A stretch of DNA of 41,998 bases from GN02-872 sp963518665 (GTDB lineage: Bacteria; Patescibacteriota; Gracilibacteria; BD1-5; UBA6164), in the NCBI GenBank assembly GCA_963518665.1, contig CAUQKR010000007.1, positions 1 to 41,998 of the forward strand. The letters are read 5' to 3'. The notes below the pieces were generated by a model. The model saw nothing but the letters and a program-made list of their open reading frames with translations, was not told where the DNA came from and searched no databases. The position numbers and the translations under genes were made by a program. Positions 9,760 to 18,235 of the stretch are shown here, piece after piece. How positions within the stretch are numbered: the stretch's first letter is position 1; each line of letters begins with the position of its first letter.

Positions 9760-9990
9760 ATGTCAAATAAAGAAGATAAGATAGAGGTAGAGGGGGTTAT
9801 TTTGAAGGCTCTACCTGGCCTGGTTTTTGATATTCAATTACCGGATGATTTTTGATGATGAATTATTCAAGGGTATTTAAGTTGAAAGATGAGAAATAAC
9901 TTTATTAAGCTTATCGAATGAGATACAGTTTTAGTTGAGTTGTCACCTTATGATTTGACTAAATGAAGAATAATTTTCAGACAGAAATAA
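9760..9990 (+). CDS. infA: Translation initiation factor IF-1
   Basis: Single OB-fold factor that occupies the 30S A site during initiation; 76 aa. The family signature appears as LSGKMRNNFIKLIEGDTV, followed by LSPYDLTKGRIIFRQK. The middle strand contains three UGA codons in a row (9853-9861) encoding Gly-Gly-Gly. The N-terminal codons include GGG and GGC, rare elsewhere in this window. First gene of the ribosomal operon; rpmJ follows after 52 nt, as in many bacteria. Confidence 0.93.
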
Positions 9991-10042
9991 AAAGCTCTTT
10001 TATAAAAAGAGAAAAAATATATTTATTTTTAATTTGTATATT

Positions 10043-10159
10043 ATGAAAGTAAGAGCTTCTGTAAGAAAAATTTGCGACAAATGTAAAGTCGTAAAAAGAA
10101 AATGAGTTATAAGAGTTATTTGTAGTGTTGACCCTAAACATAAACAAAGACAAGGTTAA
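10043..10159 (+). CDS. rpmJ: Ribosomal protein L36
   Basis: Zinc-ribbon protein of the large subunit, 38 aa and nearly the family consensus: KVRASVRKICDKCKVVKRKG, then VICSVDPKHKQRQG. The zinc ligands are C-x2-C, Cys in VICS and His in PKHKQ. One UGA glycine sits in KRKG. It lies between infA and rpsM, the classical order. Confidence 0.96.
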
Positions 10160-10198
10160 TTTATTTTTTTACAATTATTTTTTTACTGTTTATAAAAT

Positions 10199-10567
10199 AT
10201 GGCAAGAATTGCTTGAGTAAATTTACCAAATGGTAAACATGTTGAAATTGCTTTGACTTACATCTACTGAATTGGTAGGTCAGCTGCAAATGAAATTCTA
10301 GCAAAAGTTGGTATTGAAAAAACTACGAGAATTGAAACTCTTTCTGAAACTGATTTAGATAAAATCAGAGAAGAAATAAAAGAAAACTACGTAGTTGAAT
10401 GAGACCTAAGAAGAGTTATTGCTTGAAATATTAAAAGACTTCAAGAAATCAACTGTTATAGAGGTCAAAGACATAGAAAAAGACTTCCAGTTAGAGGTCA
10501 AAATACTAAAACTAATGCTAGAACTAGAAAATGAAAATCTACAGCTATTGCTGGTAAAAAGAAATAG
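10199..10567 (+). CDS. rpsM: Ribosomal protein S13
   Basis: Head protein of the 30S subunit that contacts the P-site tRNA and forms intersubunit bridges; 122 aa. Family motifs: ARIAGVNLP at the start, YIYGIGRSAANEIL (helix-hairpin-helix region), CYRGQRHRKRLPVRGQNTKT and the basic tail. Both UGA and GGN encode its glycines: G6 and the first Gly of YGIG are UGA. ATG at 10199, no Shine-Dalgarno, 39 nt after rpmJ. Confidence 0.96.
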
Positions 10568-10596
10568 TTTTATTGTATAATTAAATATTATTGATT

Positions 10597-10983
10597 ATGA
10601 GTAAAATCAAAAAACCTAAAAAAACTAGACAAATAGTTCCACATGGTCAAGCTCATATTATGGCTTCTTTTAATAATACTATTGTTAGTATTACAGATTT
10701 AAAAGGAAACGTATTAACTTGGGCTTCAGGTTGATCTGCTGGTTTTAAAGGTGCTAGAGAAGCTACTCCATATGCTGCACAAGTTGTAGCTGAGGAAGCT
10801 ATAGCGAAAGCTAAAACTCTACACTCTATTGAATCTGTTGATGTATACCTTAAAGGTATTTGAATAGGTAGAGAACAAGCTATCAGAGGTTTGGTTTCTG
10901 GTGGAGTTGATGTAAGAGCTATTTATGATATAACTCCAGTTCCACACAATTGATGTAGAAAGAAAAAAGTTAGAAAACTATAA
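10597..10983 (+). CDS. rpsK: Ribosomal protein S11
   Basis: Platform protein of the 30S subunit, 128 aa. Recognised by ASFNNTIVSITD, WASGGSAGFKGAREATPYAA, GIGIGREQAIRGL and the C-terminal DITPVPHNGCRKKKVRKL. UGA stands for Gly in ASGGSAG, GIGIG and HNGC. It lies between rpsM and rpsD in the conserved order. Confidence 0.97.
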
Positions 10984-11030
10984 TTTCTTAATCATAAAAT
11001 TTTTAAATTTTAAATTATTTAAATTTAATT

Positions 11031-11654
11031 ATGAGATATACTTGACCAAAGAAAAAACTTTGTAGAAGAGAAGGAGTTAATCTATTTGGTACTGAAAAAT
11101 ATGATTTAACTAAATCAAATAGAGCTCCATTAAGAAGTAGAAAGTCAAGTGAATATGGTGTTCAGTTAAGAAAAAAACAACTTGCTAAAAGAATGTTTGG
11201 TCTTTCTGAAAAACAATTTGCTTCATACTTTAAAAAAGCTCAACAATCTAAAGCATCAGGTACAACTTGAGAAAAAATGATGCAATTTTTAGAGCTAAGA
11301 TTAGATAATGTAATCTATAGAGCAAACTTTGCTAGAACTAGAACACAATCTAGACAATTTGTAAGCCATGCTCATTTTACATTAAATGGTGTTAAAGTTG
11401 ATGTTCCATCAATTTTAGTAAAAATCGGAGATGTTATTTCTCTTAGAGATAAATTAAAAGAATCTCCATTATATAAATCTTTACTAGAAGAATTAGAAGA
11501 ATTTTCTAAATCAAATAAAGGTAAAGTATCTGCATGTAAATGGATTGAAGTAGATTCAAAAAAATTAACTATTACTATTAAAGCTATTCCAGCTAAAGAA
11601 GATTTTGAACAAATTATTGATATTCAAAGAATAGTTGAATTCTACTCAAAATAA
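11031..11654 (+). CDS. rpsD: Ribosomal protein S4
   Basis: Primary 16S rRNA-binding protein and 30S assembly factor, 207 aa. Motifs: MRYTGPKKKLCRREG, then LRKKQLAKRMFGLSEKQF, the S4 domain LELRLDNVIYRANFARTRTQ with QFVSHAHFTLNGVKVDVPS, and a C-terminal segment. UGA appears early (YTGPK) and before the S4 domain (GTTGEK). In many bacteria S4 represses its own operon; no obvious pseudoknot is visible here. Confidence 0.96.
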
Positions 11655-11693
11655 TAAAAAATAAAAAATTGTTATTTTATAATCAAATTTAAT

Positions 11694-12674
11694 ATGCATA
11701 TTATTCATAATACAATAGGAGCACCAAAAATCAATCAAGTTGATTTAGAGTGAAATGTTTCATCATTTGTGGTTTGACCACTTCCTAGAGGTTATGGTGT
11801 AACTATTGGTAATTCATTAAGAAGAATACTTTTATCTTCTATTCCTTGAACTAGAGTTACAGGTATAAAAGTAAAAGGTGTTAGTCACGAATATTCTTCA
11901 ATTCCATGAGTTAAAGATACAGTTATAGATATAATCTTAAATATAAAATGATTGGTTTTATCTAAATCTGAAATTTGAGTAGAATGGTTGAAATTAAAAA
12001 AATCAAAAGCTGGAGTTGTTCTTGCTTCTGATATTGAAACACCTGCTTGAGTTGAAATATTGAATAACGATTTATATATTACTGAAATAGATAGAGATTG
12101 ACTAGAGTTAGATATTGATATCAGAATTGAAAAATGAGTTTGATATTTAACACAAGAAGAGTTGATGGCTAGAGAAGAAGATGTAGAAGTTTTATTAGTT
12201 GATACAAACTTTTCTCCAGTTATAAATGTAAAATATGAAATAGAAAAAGCTAGATTTTGAGATATGGTTGATTTGGATTCATTAGAATTGGTTATTACAA
12301 CTGATGGTTCAATTAGTCCAGTTGATGCATTAAAATTCTCATGAGATATGCTTACTTCTTATTTCTCAATATTTAATGAAGAGTCTCTTCAAGTAGAATG
12401 ACAATTTATTTCAAATGTAAAAGATTTAATCTCAAGAGAAAAAGAGGAAGTAAAAGAAGAACTTGAAAAAGAAACTTATACTCCTATTGAAGTTATGTGA
12501 TTATCTCCAAGAACATTAAATGCTTTAATAAATTGAGATATTCTTTCAATTGAAAAATTAACTAAATGTACAGAAACAAAACTTTCTTCAATAAAATGAT
12601 TTGGTAAGAAAGCTATGACTGAAATTAGAACATCTCTTGGGGAAAGAGGTTTGAAATTATTAGGTGATGATTAA
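11694..12674 (+). CDS. rpoA: RNA polymerase alpha subunit
   Basis: Assembly platform of RNA polymerase and UP-element contact, 326 aa. The N-terminal domain shows GPLPRGYGVTIGNSLRRILL and the dimerisation region up to about residue 235. A charged linker (SREKEEVKEELEKETYTP) leads to a full alpha-CTD with SPRTLNALINGDILSIEKL and IKGFGKKAMTEI. Many glycines are UGA. It sits between rpsD and rplQ as in most bacteria. The alpha-CTD fits a genome with very AT-rich upstream regions. Confidence 0.97.
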
Positions 12675-12746
12675 AATTGAATATTCTTTAATTATCTAAT
12701 AATTTTAGAGTATTCATTATAAATAATTACTAAATTAAATAAAAAA

Positions 12747-13109
12747 ATGAGACATAGAGTTAGAAAAAACTTAAAGTTTAATAATAAAAGTTTTGCACAT
12801 AGAGATGCTATGCAAAGAAACTTATTAACATCTTTTTTCCTACATAAATCAGTAACAACTACTGAAAAAAAAGCAAAATTAATTATCCCAATGATTGATA
12901 AACTTATAAATGTAGTAAATACAAAAGATGAAATGAATGCTATCAGATTTGTTATGAAATATTTATATACAAAAGAAGCATCATTAGAGTTATTTAGAAA
13001 TGTAGCTCCAAAATATAAAGATAACAAAACTTCTGGTTTTACTAGATCTACTGCAGTTAAATACAGAGATGGTGATGCAGCAAAAATCGTAAAATTAGAG
13101 TTAGCTTAA
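12747..13109 (+). CDS. rplQ: Ribosomal protein L17
   Basis: Large-subunit protein near the exit tunnel, 120 aa, complete without any UGA because it has only two glycines, both GGT. Motifs: MRHRVRKNLKFNNKSFAHRDAMQRNLLTS split across the N-terminus (family: HRKLNR...HR.AM.RNL.T.L) and a C-terminal YRDGDAAKIVKLEL. It follows rpoA as usual. Confidence 0.95.
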   Translation: MRHRVRKNLKFNNKSFAHRDAMQRNLLTSFFLHKSVTTTEKKAKLIIPMIDKLINVVNTKDEMNAIRFVMKYLYTKEASLELFRNVAPKYKDNKTSGFTRSTAVKYRDGDAAKIVKLELA

Positions 13110-13134
13110 TATTTACTAAAAATAATTAATAGAT

Positions 13135-13563
13135 ATGAAAACTATTAGTCCAAAACAAGTAAAAGGTAATGAAAGAAAATGGTACGTTATAGATGCTAAA
13201 GGTGAAACTTTAGGTAGATTGGCTACTAAAATCTCTGTTATTTTAATGGGGAAAAATAAACCATCTTATGCACCTTTCTTAGATAATGGAGATTATGTTG
13301 TAGTTTTAAACTGTGATAAATTTTCTGTTACTGGGAAAAAAATGTCTGATAAAATGTACTATAGACATTCTGGATTCCTTTGAGGTTTGAAAGAATCAAA
13401 TCTAGAAACTTTATTAGAAAAAAAACCTACTAAAGCTCTAGAATTAGCTATTTCAGGAATGTTACCAAAAAACAAACTAAGACCTGGAATGTTATCTAGA
13501 CTTAAATTATTTACTTGAGAAGAGCATACTTTTGTAGCTCAAAAACCTGAACTTATAAAATAA
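13135..13563 (+). CDS. rplM: Ribosomal protein L13
   Basis: Early-assembly 50S protein, 142 aa. Recognised by WYVIDAKGETLGRLATKI, LMGKNKPSYAPFLDNGDYVV, KMYYRHSGFLGGLK and AISGMLPKNKLRPGMLSRL. Its gene is followed 11 nt later by rpsI, the universal rplM-rpsI pair. Confidence 0.96.
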
Positions 13564-13574
13564 TAACTTTATTT

Positions 13575-13967
13575 ATGGCAAATAAATACATATATAATGT
13601 TTGAAAAAGAAAAACAGCTTCTGCACAAGTAAAATTATTTGAAGGTAAATGAAAAAATATTATCAATGGAATAGATGCTTCTGAATATGTAAAAAGAGCA
13701 GATTTATTTGATGTTATTTTCTCTCCTTTAAAAATTTGTAAAGTAAAAGAAAATTTTTACTTTGAAGTTGAAGTTGCTGGTTCTGGAGTTTCAGCACAAG
13801 CTGAAGCTATAAGACATGGTTTATCTAGAAACTTAGCATCAAATGATGAAGGATTCAAAAAAGTTTTAAAAGCTGCTGGATTTTTAACTAGAGATGCTAG
13901 AAAAGTTGAAAGAAAAAAACCAGGAAAGAAAAAAGCAAGAAAATCTCCATCTTGGTCAAAAAGATAG
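13575..13967 (+). CDS. rpsI: Ribosomal protein S9
   Basis: 30S head protein whose C-terminal tail reaches the P-site tRNA, 130 aa. Motifs: YNVGKRKTASAQVKLF, VAGSGVSAQAEAIRHGLSRNL, FLTRDARKVERKKPGKKKAR and the terminal SKR. The first glycine (NVGKRK) is UGA. Confidence 0.96.
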
Positions 13968-14025
13968 TATTTTCTTATACTTTTATAAAATTAATTATTA
14001 TATTAATTACTAAAAATTTTAAAAA

Positions 14026-14445
14026 ATGCCTACTATAAATCAATTAGTAAGAAGAAAGAGAAGAACTCCTGCAGTTAAAAGTAAATCACCTGCTTTACAA
14101 GAAATTAGAAACTCTCTTAAAAAAGAAACTTACAAAATAGATTGAGGTTGTCCAATTAAAAGAGGTGTATGTACAAAAGTTACTACTATGACTCCTAAAA
14201 AACCTAACTCTGCCTTGAGAAAAGTTGCTAGAGTAAGATTAACAAACGGATATGAAGTAAATGCATACATCTGAGGTGAAGGACATAACCTACAAGAACA
14301 CTCAGTTGTTGCAATTAGAGGTGGTAGAGTAAAAGACTTACCTTGAGTAAGATATCACGTAGTTAGAGGTTTCCTTGACTGTGAATGAGTAAAAAACAGA
14401 AAACAAGGTAGATCTTTATATGGTGCTAAAAGACCAAAAAAATAG
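14026..14445 (+). CDS. rpsL: Ribosomal protein S12
   Basis: Decoding-centre protein, 139 aa. Signature TMTPKKPNSALRKVARVRL with the streptomycin-related KPNSA lysine, AYIGGEGHNLQEHSVV, IRGGRVKDLPGVRYHVVRG and KQGRSLYGAKRPKK. The Gly pair in YIGGEG is UGA-GGT, matching Gly-Gly in E. coli and confirming the recoding. Here rpsL-rpsG has been attached behind rplM-rpsI, and fusA/tuf do not follow. Confidence 0.97.
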
Positions 14446-14465
14446 TAAATTATTACAATATTTTT

Positions 14466-14500
14466 GTGGAGTAAGTTTAACAATTACTGAAAAAATCCAC
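14466..14500 (+). promoter_or_regulatory. Structured rpsL-rpsG intercistronic region
   Basis: GTGGA (14466-14470) pairs with TCCAC (14496-14500), and directly inside GTAA (14471-14474) pairs with TTAC (14484-14487); an 8-nt bulge and a 9-nt loop remain. In E. coli, S7 represses translation by binding the rpsL-rpsG spacer. The position fits; binding is inferred. Confidence 0.4.
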
Positions 14501-14528
14501 TAATTTTATTTATAATTGTTTAAAAATA

Positions 14529-14957
14529 ATGAGAAAAGAACTTTCAATGCAAGAGAAATTTACTAACTACATTATGTTAAGTGGTAAAAAAAGTATTGCA
14601 ATAAAAATTATGAATGACACTTTTGAATATATTAAAGCAAAAGGTCAAAAAAATCCAAAAGCTATTTTTGATAAAGCTATTGAAAATATTATGCCAAAAA
14701 TTGAGGTTAGACCAAAAAGAGTATGAGGTTCTATTTACCAAGTACCTCAAGAAGTTAAACCTAAAAGACAATTATTCTTAGCAGCTAGATGGATTATTGA
14801 TTCAGCTAGAGCTAAAAAAGGTGCTGAATTTTCAAAATTTTTAGCTGATGAACTTATTGAGGCAGCTAATGAAACTGGAAATGCTTTTAAGAAAAAATTA
14901 GAAGTTTACAAAATGGCTGAAGCTAATAAAGCATTTGCTAGATTTGCAAACAGATAA
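14529..14957 (+). CDS. rpsG: Ribosomal protein S7
   Basis: Primary 30S head assembly protein, 142 aa, about a dozen residues shorter at the N-terminus than typical S7; no in-frame start lies further up before a TAA at 14478. Motifs: KFTNYIMLSGKKSIAIKIM, ENIMPKIEVRPKRVGGSIYQVPQEV, AARWIIDSARAKKG and FAKE-like end AEANKAFARFANR. One of the two glycines in RVGGS is UGA. The spacer before it is structured. Confidence 0.95.
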
Positions 14958-14989
14958 TAAAAATTTTTTTAATTCATAATTTATAAAAA

Positions 14990-15268
14990 ATGGCTCACAA
15001 GAAAGCTCAATGATCTACTAATAATGGTAGAGATAGTAATGCCAAAAGACTTGGGGTGAAACTTTTTTGAGGACAAAAAGCTATTGCTGGAAACATCTTA
15101 GTAAGACAAAAAGGTAATAAATTTTGGCCAGGAGAAGGTGTTAGACAAGGACATGATTTCACTCTTTATGCAGTTGTAGATGGTACTGTTACTTTTTCTG
15201 AAAAAAGAAAAAAAAGATTTGATGGTAGAACTTACAGAGAAGTATTTGTTTCTGTAGTTTCTGCTTAA
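14990..15268 (+). CDS. rpmA: Ribosomal protein L27
   Basis: 50S protein whose N-terminal tail reaches the peptidyl-transferase centre, 92 aa. It begins MAHKKAQGSTNNGRDSNAKR, so it needs no N-terminal processing of the Firmicutes kind. The motif GNILVRQKGNKFWPGEGV and GHDFTLYAVVDG complete the family pattern. rplU (L21), the usual partner, is not next to it. Last gene of the operon before a perfect terminator. Confidence 0.95.
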
Positions 15269-15275
15269 TTAAAAA

Positions 15276-15306
15276 AAAACTTCTAGAAAATTTTTCTAGA
15301 AGTTTT
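15276..15306 (+). terminator. Terminator of the ribosomal operon
   Basis: Perfect 15-bp hairpin: 15276-15290 pairs with 15291-15306 around TTCTAGAAAA/TTTTCTAGAA, followed by a T run. Confidence 0.92.
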
Positions 15307-15309
15307 TTA

Positions 15310-15336
15310 TTGAAAATTTTTTAAAAAGATTATAAT
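15310..15336 (+). promoter_or_regulatory. Promoter of the VanZ-like gene
   Basis: TTGAAA (15310-15315), 15-nt spacer, TATAAT (15331-15336). Confidence 0.55.
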
Positions 15337-15356
15337 ATAATAAATTATTTTTTAAT

Positions 15357-15767
15357 ATGAAAAAATATATAAATTTTTTGTTTATCATATATTTTATCAG
15401 TTTATTTTATATATCATTTTCTCTAGTTTCTGTAGAAAAAGATTTTTTAGAATATAATATTATTCTATTTAATACTATTTTTGACTATTTTTCTACATCG
15501 AGAAATTTAGATATTATTTTAAGAAATTTACTTTGAAATATAATTTTATTTATTCCTTTTTCTTTATTCTTGTGATTTTATAAAATTTCAAATAAAAAAA
15601 TTTTAACTTTTTGATTATTGTTATCAATTTTAATAGAAATTTCACAATTTTTATTGTCTTATTTTATAAGACCTAATTTTAGAGTTGCTGATATAGATGA
15701 TATTATTTTAAACTTTTTATGAGTTTTGATTTGATTGTTTTTAGCAAAATTTTTATTAAAAAAATAG
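15357..15767 (+). CDS. VanZ-like membrane protein
   Basis: A 136-residue integral membrane protein with about four hydrophobic segments (residues 5-25, 58-75, 83-100, 115-132). The pattern RNLLGNIILFIPFSLFL, then LLLSILIEISQF, then DIDDIILNFLGVLIG is that of the VanZ family. VanZ gives low-level teicoplanin resistance in enterococci, but most family members have unknown roles at the envelope. Glycines in LLGN, NFLG and others are UGA. It has its own promoter and a terminator shared with the convergent GlmU-like gene. Confidence 0.8.
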
Positions 15768-15788
15768 ACTTGAAAAAGTCTATTTTTT
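15759..15788. terminator. Bidirectional terminator (VanZ-like / GlmU-like)
   Basis: AATAGACTT (15763-15771), GAAA loop, AAGTCTATT (15776-15784), flanked by A and T runs on both sides. Confidence 0.85.
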
Positions 15789-16965
15789 ATTTTACTATTT
15801 CTCCTGGCATAGTAAAGGTATCATTTTCTATGATTCTTCCTGGCATTGTCATTGTTTTTATTCCAGTTTTAACATTGTCTCAGATTATTACTCAGATTTT
15901 TCTTTTTTTTGTATCAACAAAACTTCATTTGATTTTTACTTTTACGTTTCCATTGTCATGCCTCAAGTTTGCTGTGATAAGTCCACCTCAAATATTTACA
16001 TTGTTTCAGATAACAGAATCTCCGATATAACTCAAGTGGGCAACATTTACTTTATCTCAAAGAGCAGAATTTTTGATTTCTACTGCATTTCCAATTTTAC
16101 AATTTTCTCAAATCACAGTTTCTCATCTCAAATAAGTGTTTGGTCAGATTGATGAGTCTTTTCAGATAAAAACATTTCATTCTATGTAGGTTCCAGATTT
16201 TAGAACAGCTCATTTTTCTAGAATAATTTTTCATTTTATTGTAACTCATTTTTCTACTTTTCATTTTATTTTTGAGCTTTTCAAATTTTTTAAAAAATGA
16301 GAATTTGCTTCTAAAATATCCCAAGGGTATCAAACATCTATAAATTCTGATTCCAAAGTTATGGCTTTGAATTCGTGTTTTTCAGCAAAAATATTTATTG
16401 CATCAGTGATTTCATATTCTCATCTTTTTGAAAGGGGAATATTTTTTACTATTTCAAAAATTTCTGGAGAAAATTTATAAACTCAAACATTTGCCAAATC
16501 TCCAACAAAAGTTTCAGGTTTTTCAATTATTTCTTTTATATTTTCTTTTTCATCAATTTTAAAAATTCCATATTTTTTAGGTTCATCTACTTTTTTTACC
16601 AAAGCACCGTATCATTTTAGTTTAAAAATCTTTTTCAAATCTTCTTTACTAAAAATACTGTCTCCATTCATAACGACAACATCTTTTTCAGTTGTTATTC
16701 ATCTTATTGCAGCAGCAGTTCATTTTTCATTATTTTGCTCTATGTAAGTTATTTTTACTCATTCATATTTTTCTCAAATTGCTTTTTGAATTTCTTCTTT
16801 TTTATATTTTACAACTATAATTATTTCAGAAACATATTTGTAAATATTTTCTAAATTGTGCTCAATAATAGTTTTTCAAAAAATTTTTATAATTGGTTTT
16901 GGAGTTGTGTTTGTCAATGGTCTTAAACGACTTCATTCTCCGGCTGCCAAGATAATTGCTTTCAT
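15787..16965 (-). CDS. GlmU-like sugar-1-phosphate nucleotidyltransferase/acyltransferase
   Basis: A 392-residue two-domain enzyme. The N-terminal nucleotidyltransferase has LAAGEGSRLRPLTNTTPKP (residues about 6-24), MNGDSIF near 97 and EKPETFVGDLANVGVY; the C-terminal half is a left-handed beta-helix of hexapeptide repeats (VFIGKDSSIGPNTYLRG, VIGENCKIGNAV, SYIGDSVIGNNVNIGGG). The RPLT..TPKP signature is that of archaeal-type bifunctional enzymes making UDP-GlcNAc or dTDP-glucose, not of E. coli GlmU (which has GRMYS...KVLH). Dozens of repeat glycines are UGA. The exact sugar and the acyl step cannot be decided here. Confidence 0.85.
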
Positions 16966-16967
16966 AA

Positions 16968-17003
16968 AAAATATAGTTAATTTATAAAAATTAACTATAT
17001 TTT
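16968..17003. promoter_or_regulatory. Perfect 16-bp inverted repeat over the GlmU-like -10 region
   Basis: Arms ATATAGTTAATTT (16971-16983) and AAATTAACTATAT (16988-17000), extended by AAA/TTT on the outside, 4-nt centre. It ends 2 nt before the GlmU-like ATG (minus) and contains that gene's -10 box. It may be an operator, a leader hairpin, or the terminator of the interrupted gene upstream. Confidence 0.5.
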
Positions 17004-17026
17004 AATCTTTTAGCTATTTTTTGCAA
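16999..17026 (-). promoter_or_regulatory. Promoter of the GlmU-like gene
   Basis: Minus strand: TTGCAA (17021-17026), 16-nt spacer, TAAAAT (16999-17004). Confidence 0.5.
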
Positions 17027-17070
17027 ATTTATTATTTAAAATATTGTTTTATTGTTAAAATTTTTTTTAA

Positions 17071-17394
17071 TTATCTAGAAAAATGTTTTATAGATTTTAA
17101 TCTTTTAATCAAATCATCAACTTTTTTCAGAAAAATATATTCATGTAAAACTCAATATTTTGTATATCCCCAGCTGAAATAAAGCTCTAAACTAAGTTTG
17201 TTATTTGAAAAAGTTAGAGTTTTTATATTTTTATTTTCTAGGTAAAAATCAACCAAAATTTTTTTCTCTTCAGAATAATCTATTTCAAAACTTTTTCTTT
17301 CTATTTTAAATCAATCTTCTCTTAATTTATTTGAAAAATTTTCTATTTCATTTTCTTCATCTTGATTTTTTATATTGTATTTTATATTATATAT
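17071..17394 (-). pseudogene. Detached 3' part of the interrupted membrane gene
   Basis: 107 codons open in exactly the same frame as the gene upstream (17395-18084) and separated from it only by one TAA at 17395-17397. There is no in-frame ATG or GTG. The reading IENFSNKLREDGFKIERKSF and onward has UGA glycines in the normal style and ends in TAA at 17071. It is therefore most simply the C-terminal soluble domain of one 338-codon gene broken by a nonsense mutation, or by a sequencing error. Confidence 0.55.
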
Positions 17395-18084
17395 TTATTT
17401 TTTTATTCAAATAATTTTTAAAACACATAAAATTATTCCTAAAAGTCAAAATCATAAAACTAACAAAAATCCTATTCAAAAATTTCAATAAATATAATAA
17501 AGTGTAATTATTCATAAAAGAATAAAAATAAACATTTCACAAGCAAATATATCTTCAGATGATGGGATATGTATATATAATTCCTCTTCTTTATAGTCTT
17601 TTAATTTAAAGTTAAGGTTCTTATTAAAAATATACCTTTTATGTTTCCGATTTCAAACTTCTTCATAAAATTCTTTTCAATCTAAAATATAATCTTTACT
17701 TTCTCAAGAAATAAAAATTTTATTTTCTTTTTCTTCATAAATTATTTTATTTTTTAAAAAATTTTGTAAATTTGTAGTAAGTAGAGCTTTTGTATCTATA
17801 TTTTCTTGGTGAGAAAGACGAAAAAAGCTTATTATTAAAATATATAAGAAAAAAACTAATAATGAAAATAGTATGAAATATAAATCTTTTATATTATAAT
17901 TGCTATCATAATAATTAAAAATTCAAAAAATTATAAAAAAAATCAATCAGATTATTTTTCAACTTAAATTAATTTTATTTTTATTTAAAATTTCTTTTAT
18001 TTCTTCCTCTTGAAAAAATTTTTCTATTTCGTAGATTTCATCTTCAGAAACATTGTTTTTTCCTAAAAAAATTCTTATATTCAT
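17395..18084 (-). CDS. Multi-pass membrane protein, ends at a premature TAA
   Basis: A 229-residue protein: a charged N-terminal cytoplasmic stretch (about 1-42), two membrane segments (about 44-60, 66-88), a soluble Lys/Glu-rich loop (about 90-180) and two further membrane segments (about 186-200, 203-226). It has many UGA glycines. No family recognised. The reading frame continues for another 107 codons beyond the TAA, so the gene may be truncated. It has the A/T-only leader typical of this genome. Confidence 0.6.
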
Positions 18085-18175
18085 TATTTTTTCAAATAAA
18101 AAAGTAAGTTTACTATAATTCTATTATTTAATCGAAAAATAGTCAAAAATTTTTCATAAAAAGTATAAAAAACTC

Positions 18176-18203
18176 TTGATAAATTCAAAAAAAAAGCTAT
18201 AAT
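18176..18203 (+). promoter_or_regulatory. gyrA promoter
   Basis: TTGATA (18176-18181), 16-nt spacer, TATAAT (18198-18203). Confidence 0.8.
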
Positions 18204-18235
18204 TAAGCAAAATTAAAACATAACTTTTAAAAAAT

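Noticed and set aside
14446..14528. A longer S7 N-terminus from a start upstream of 14529
   Set aside because: The frame contains no ATG, GTG or TTG start with support before the TAA at 14478.
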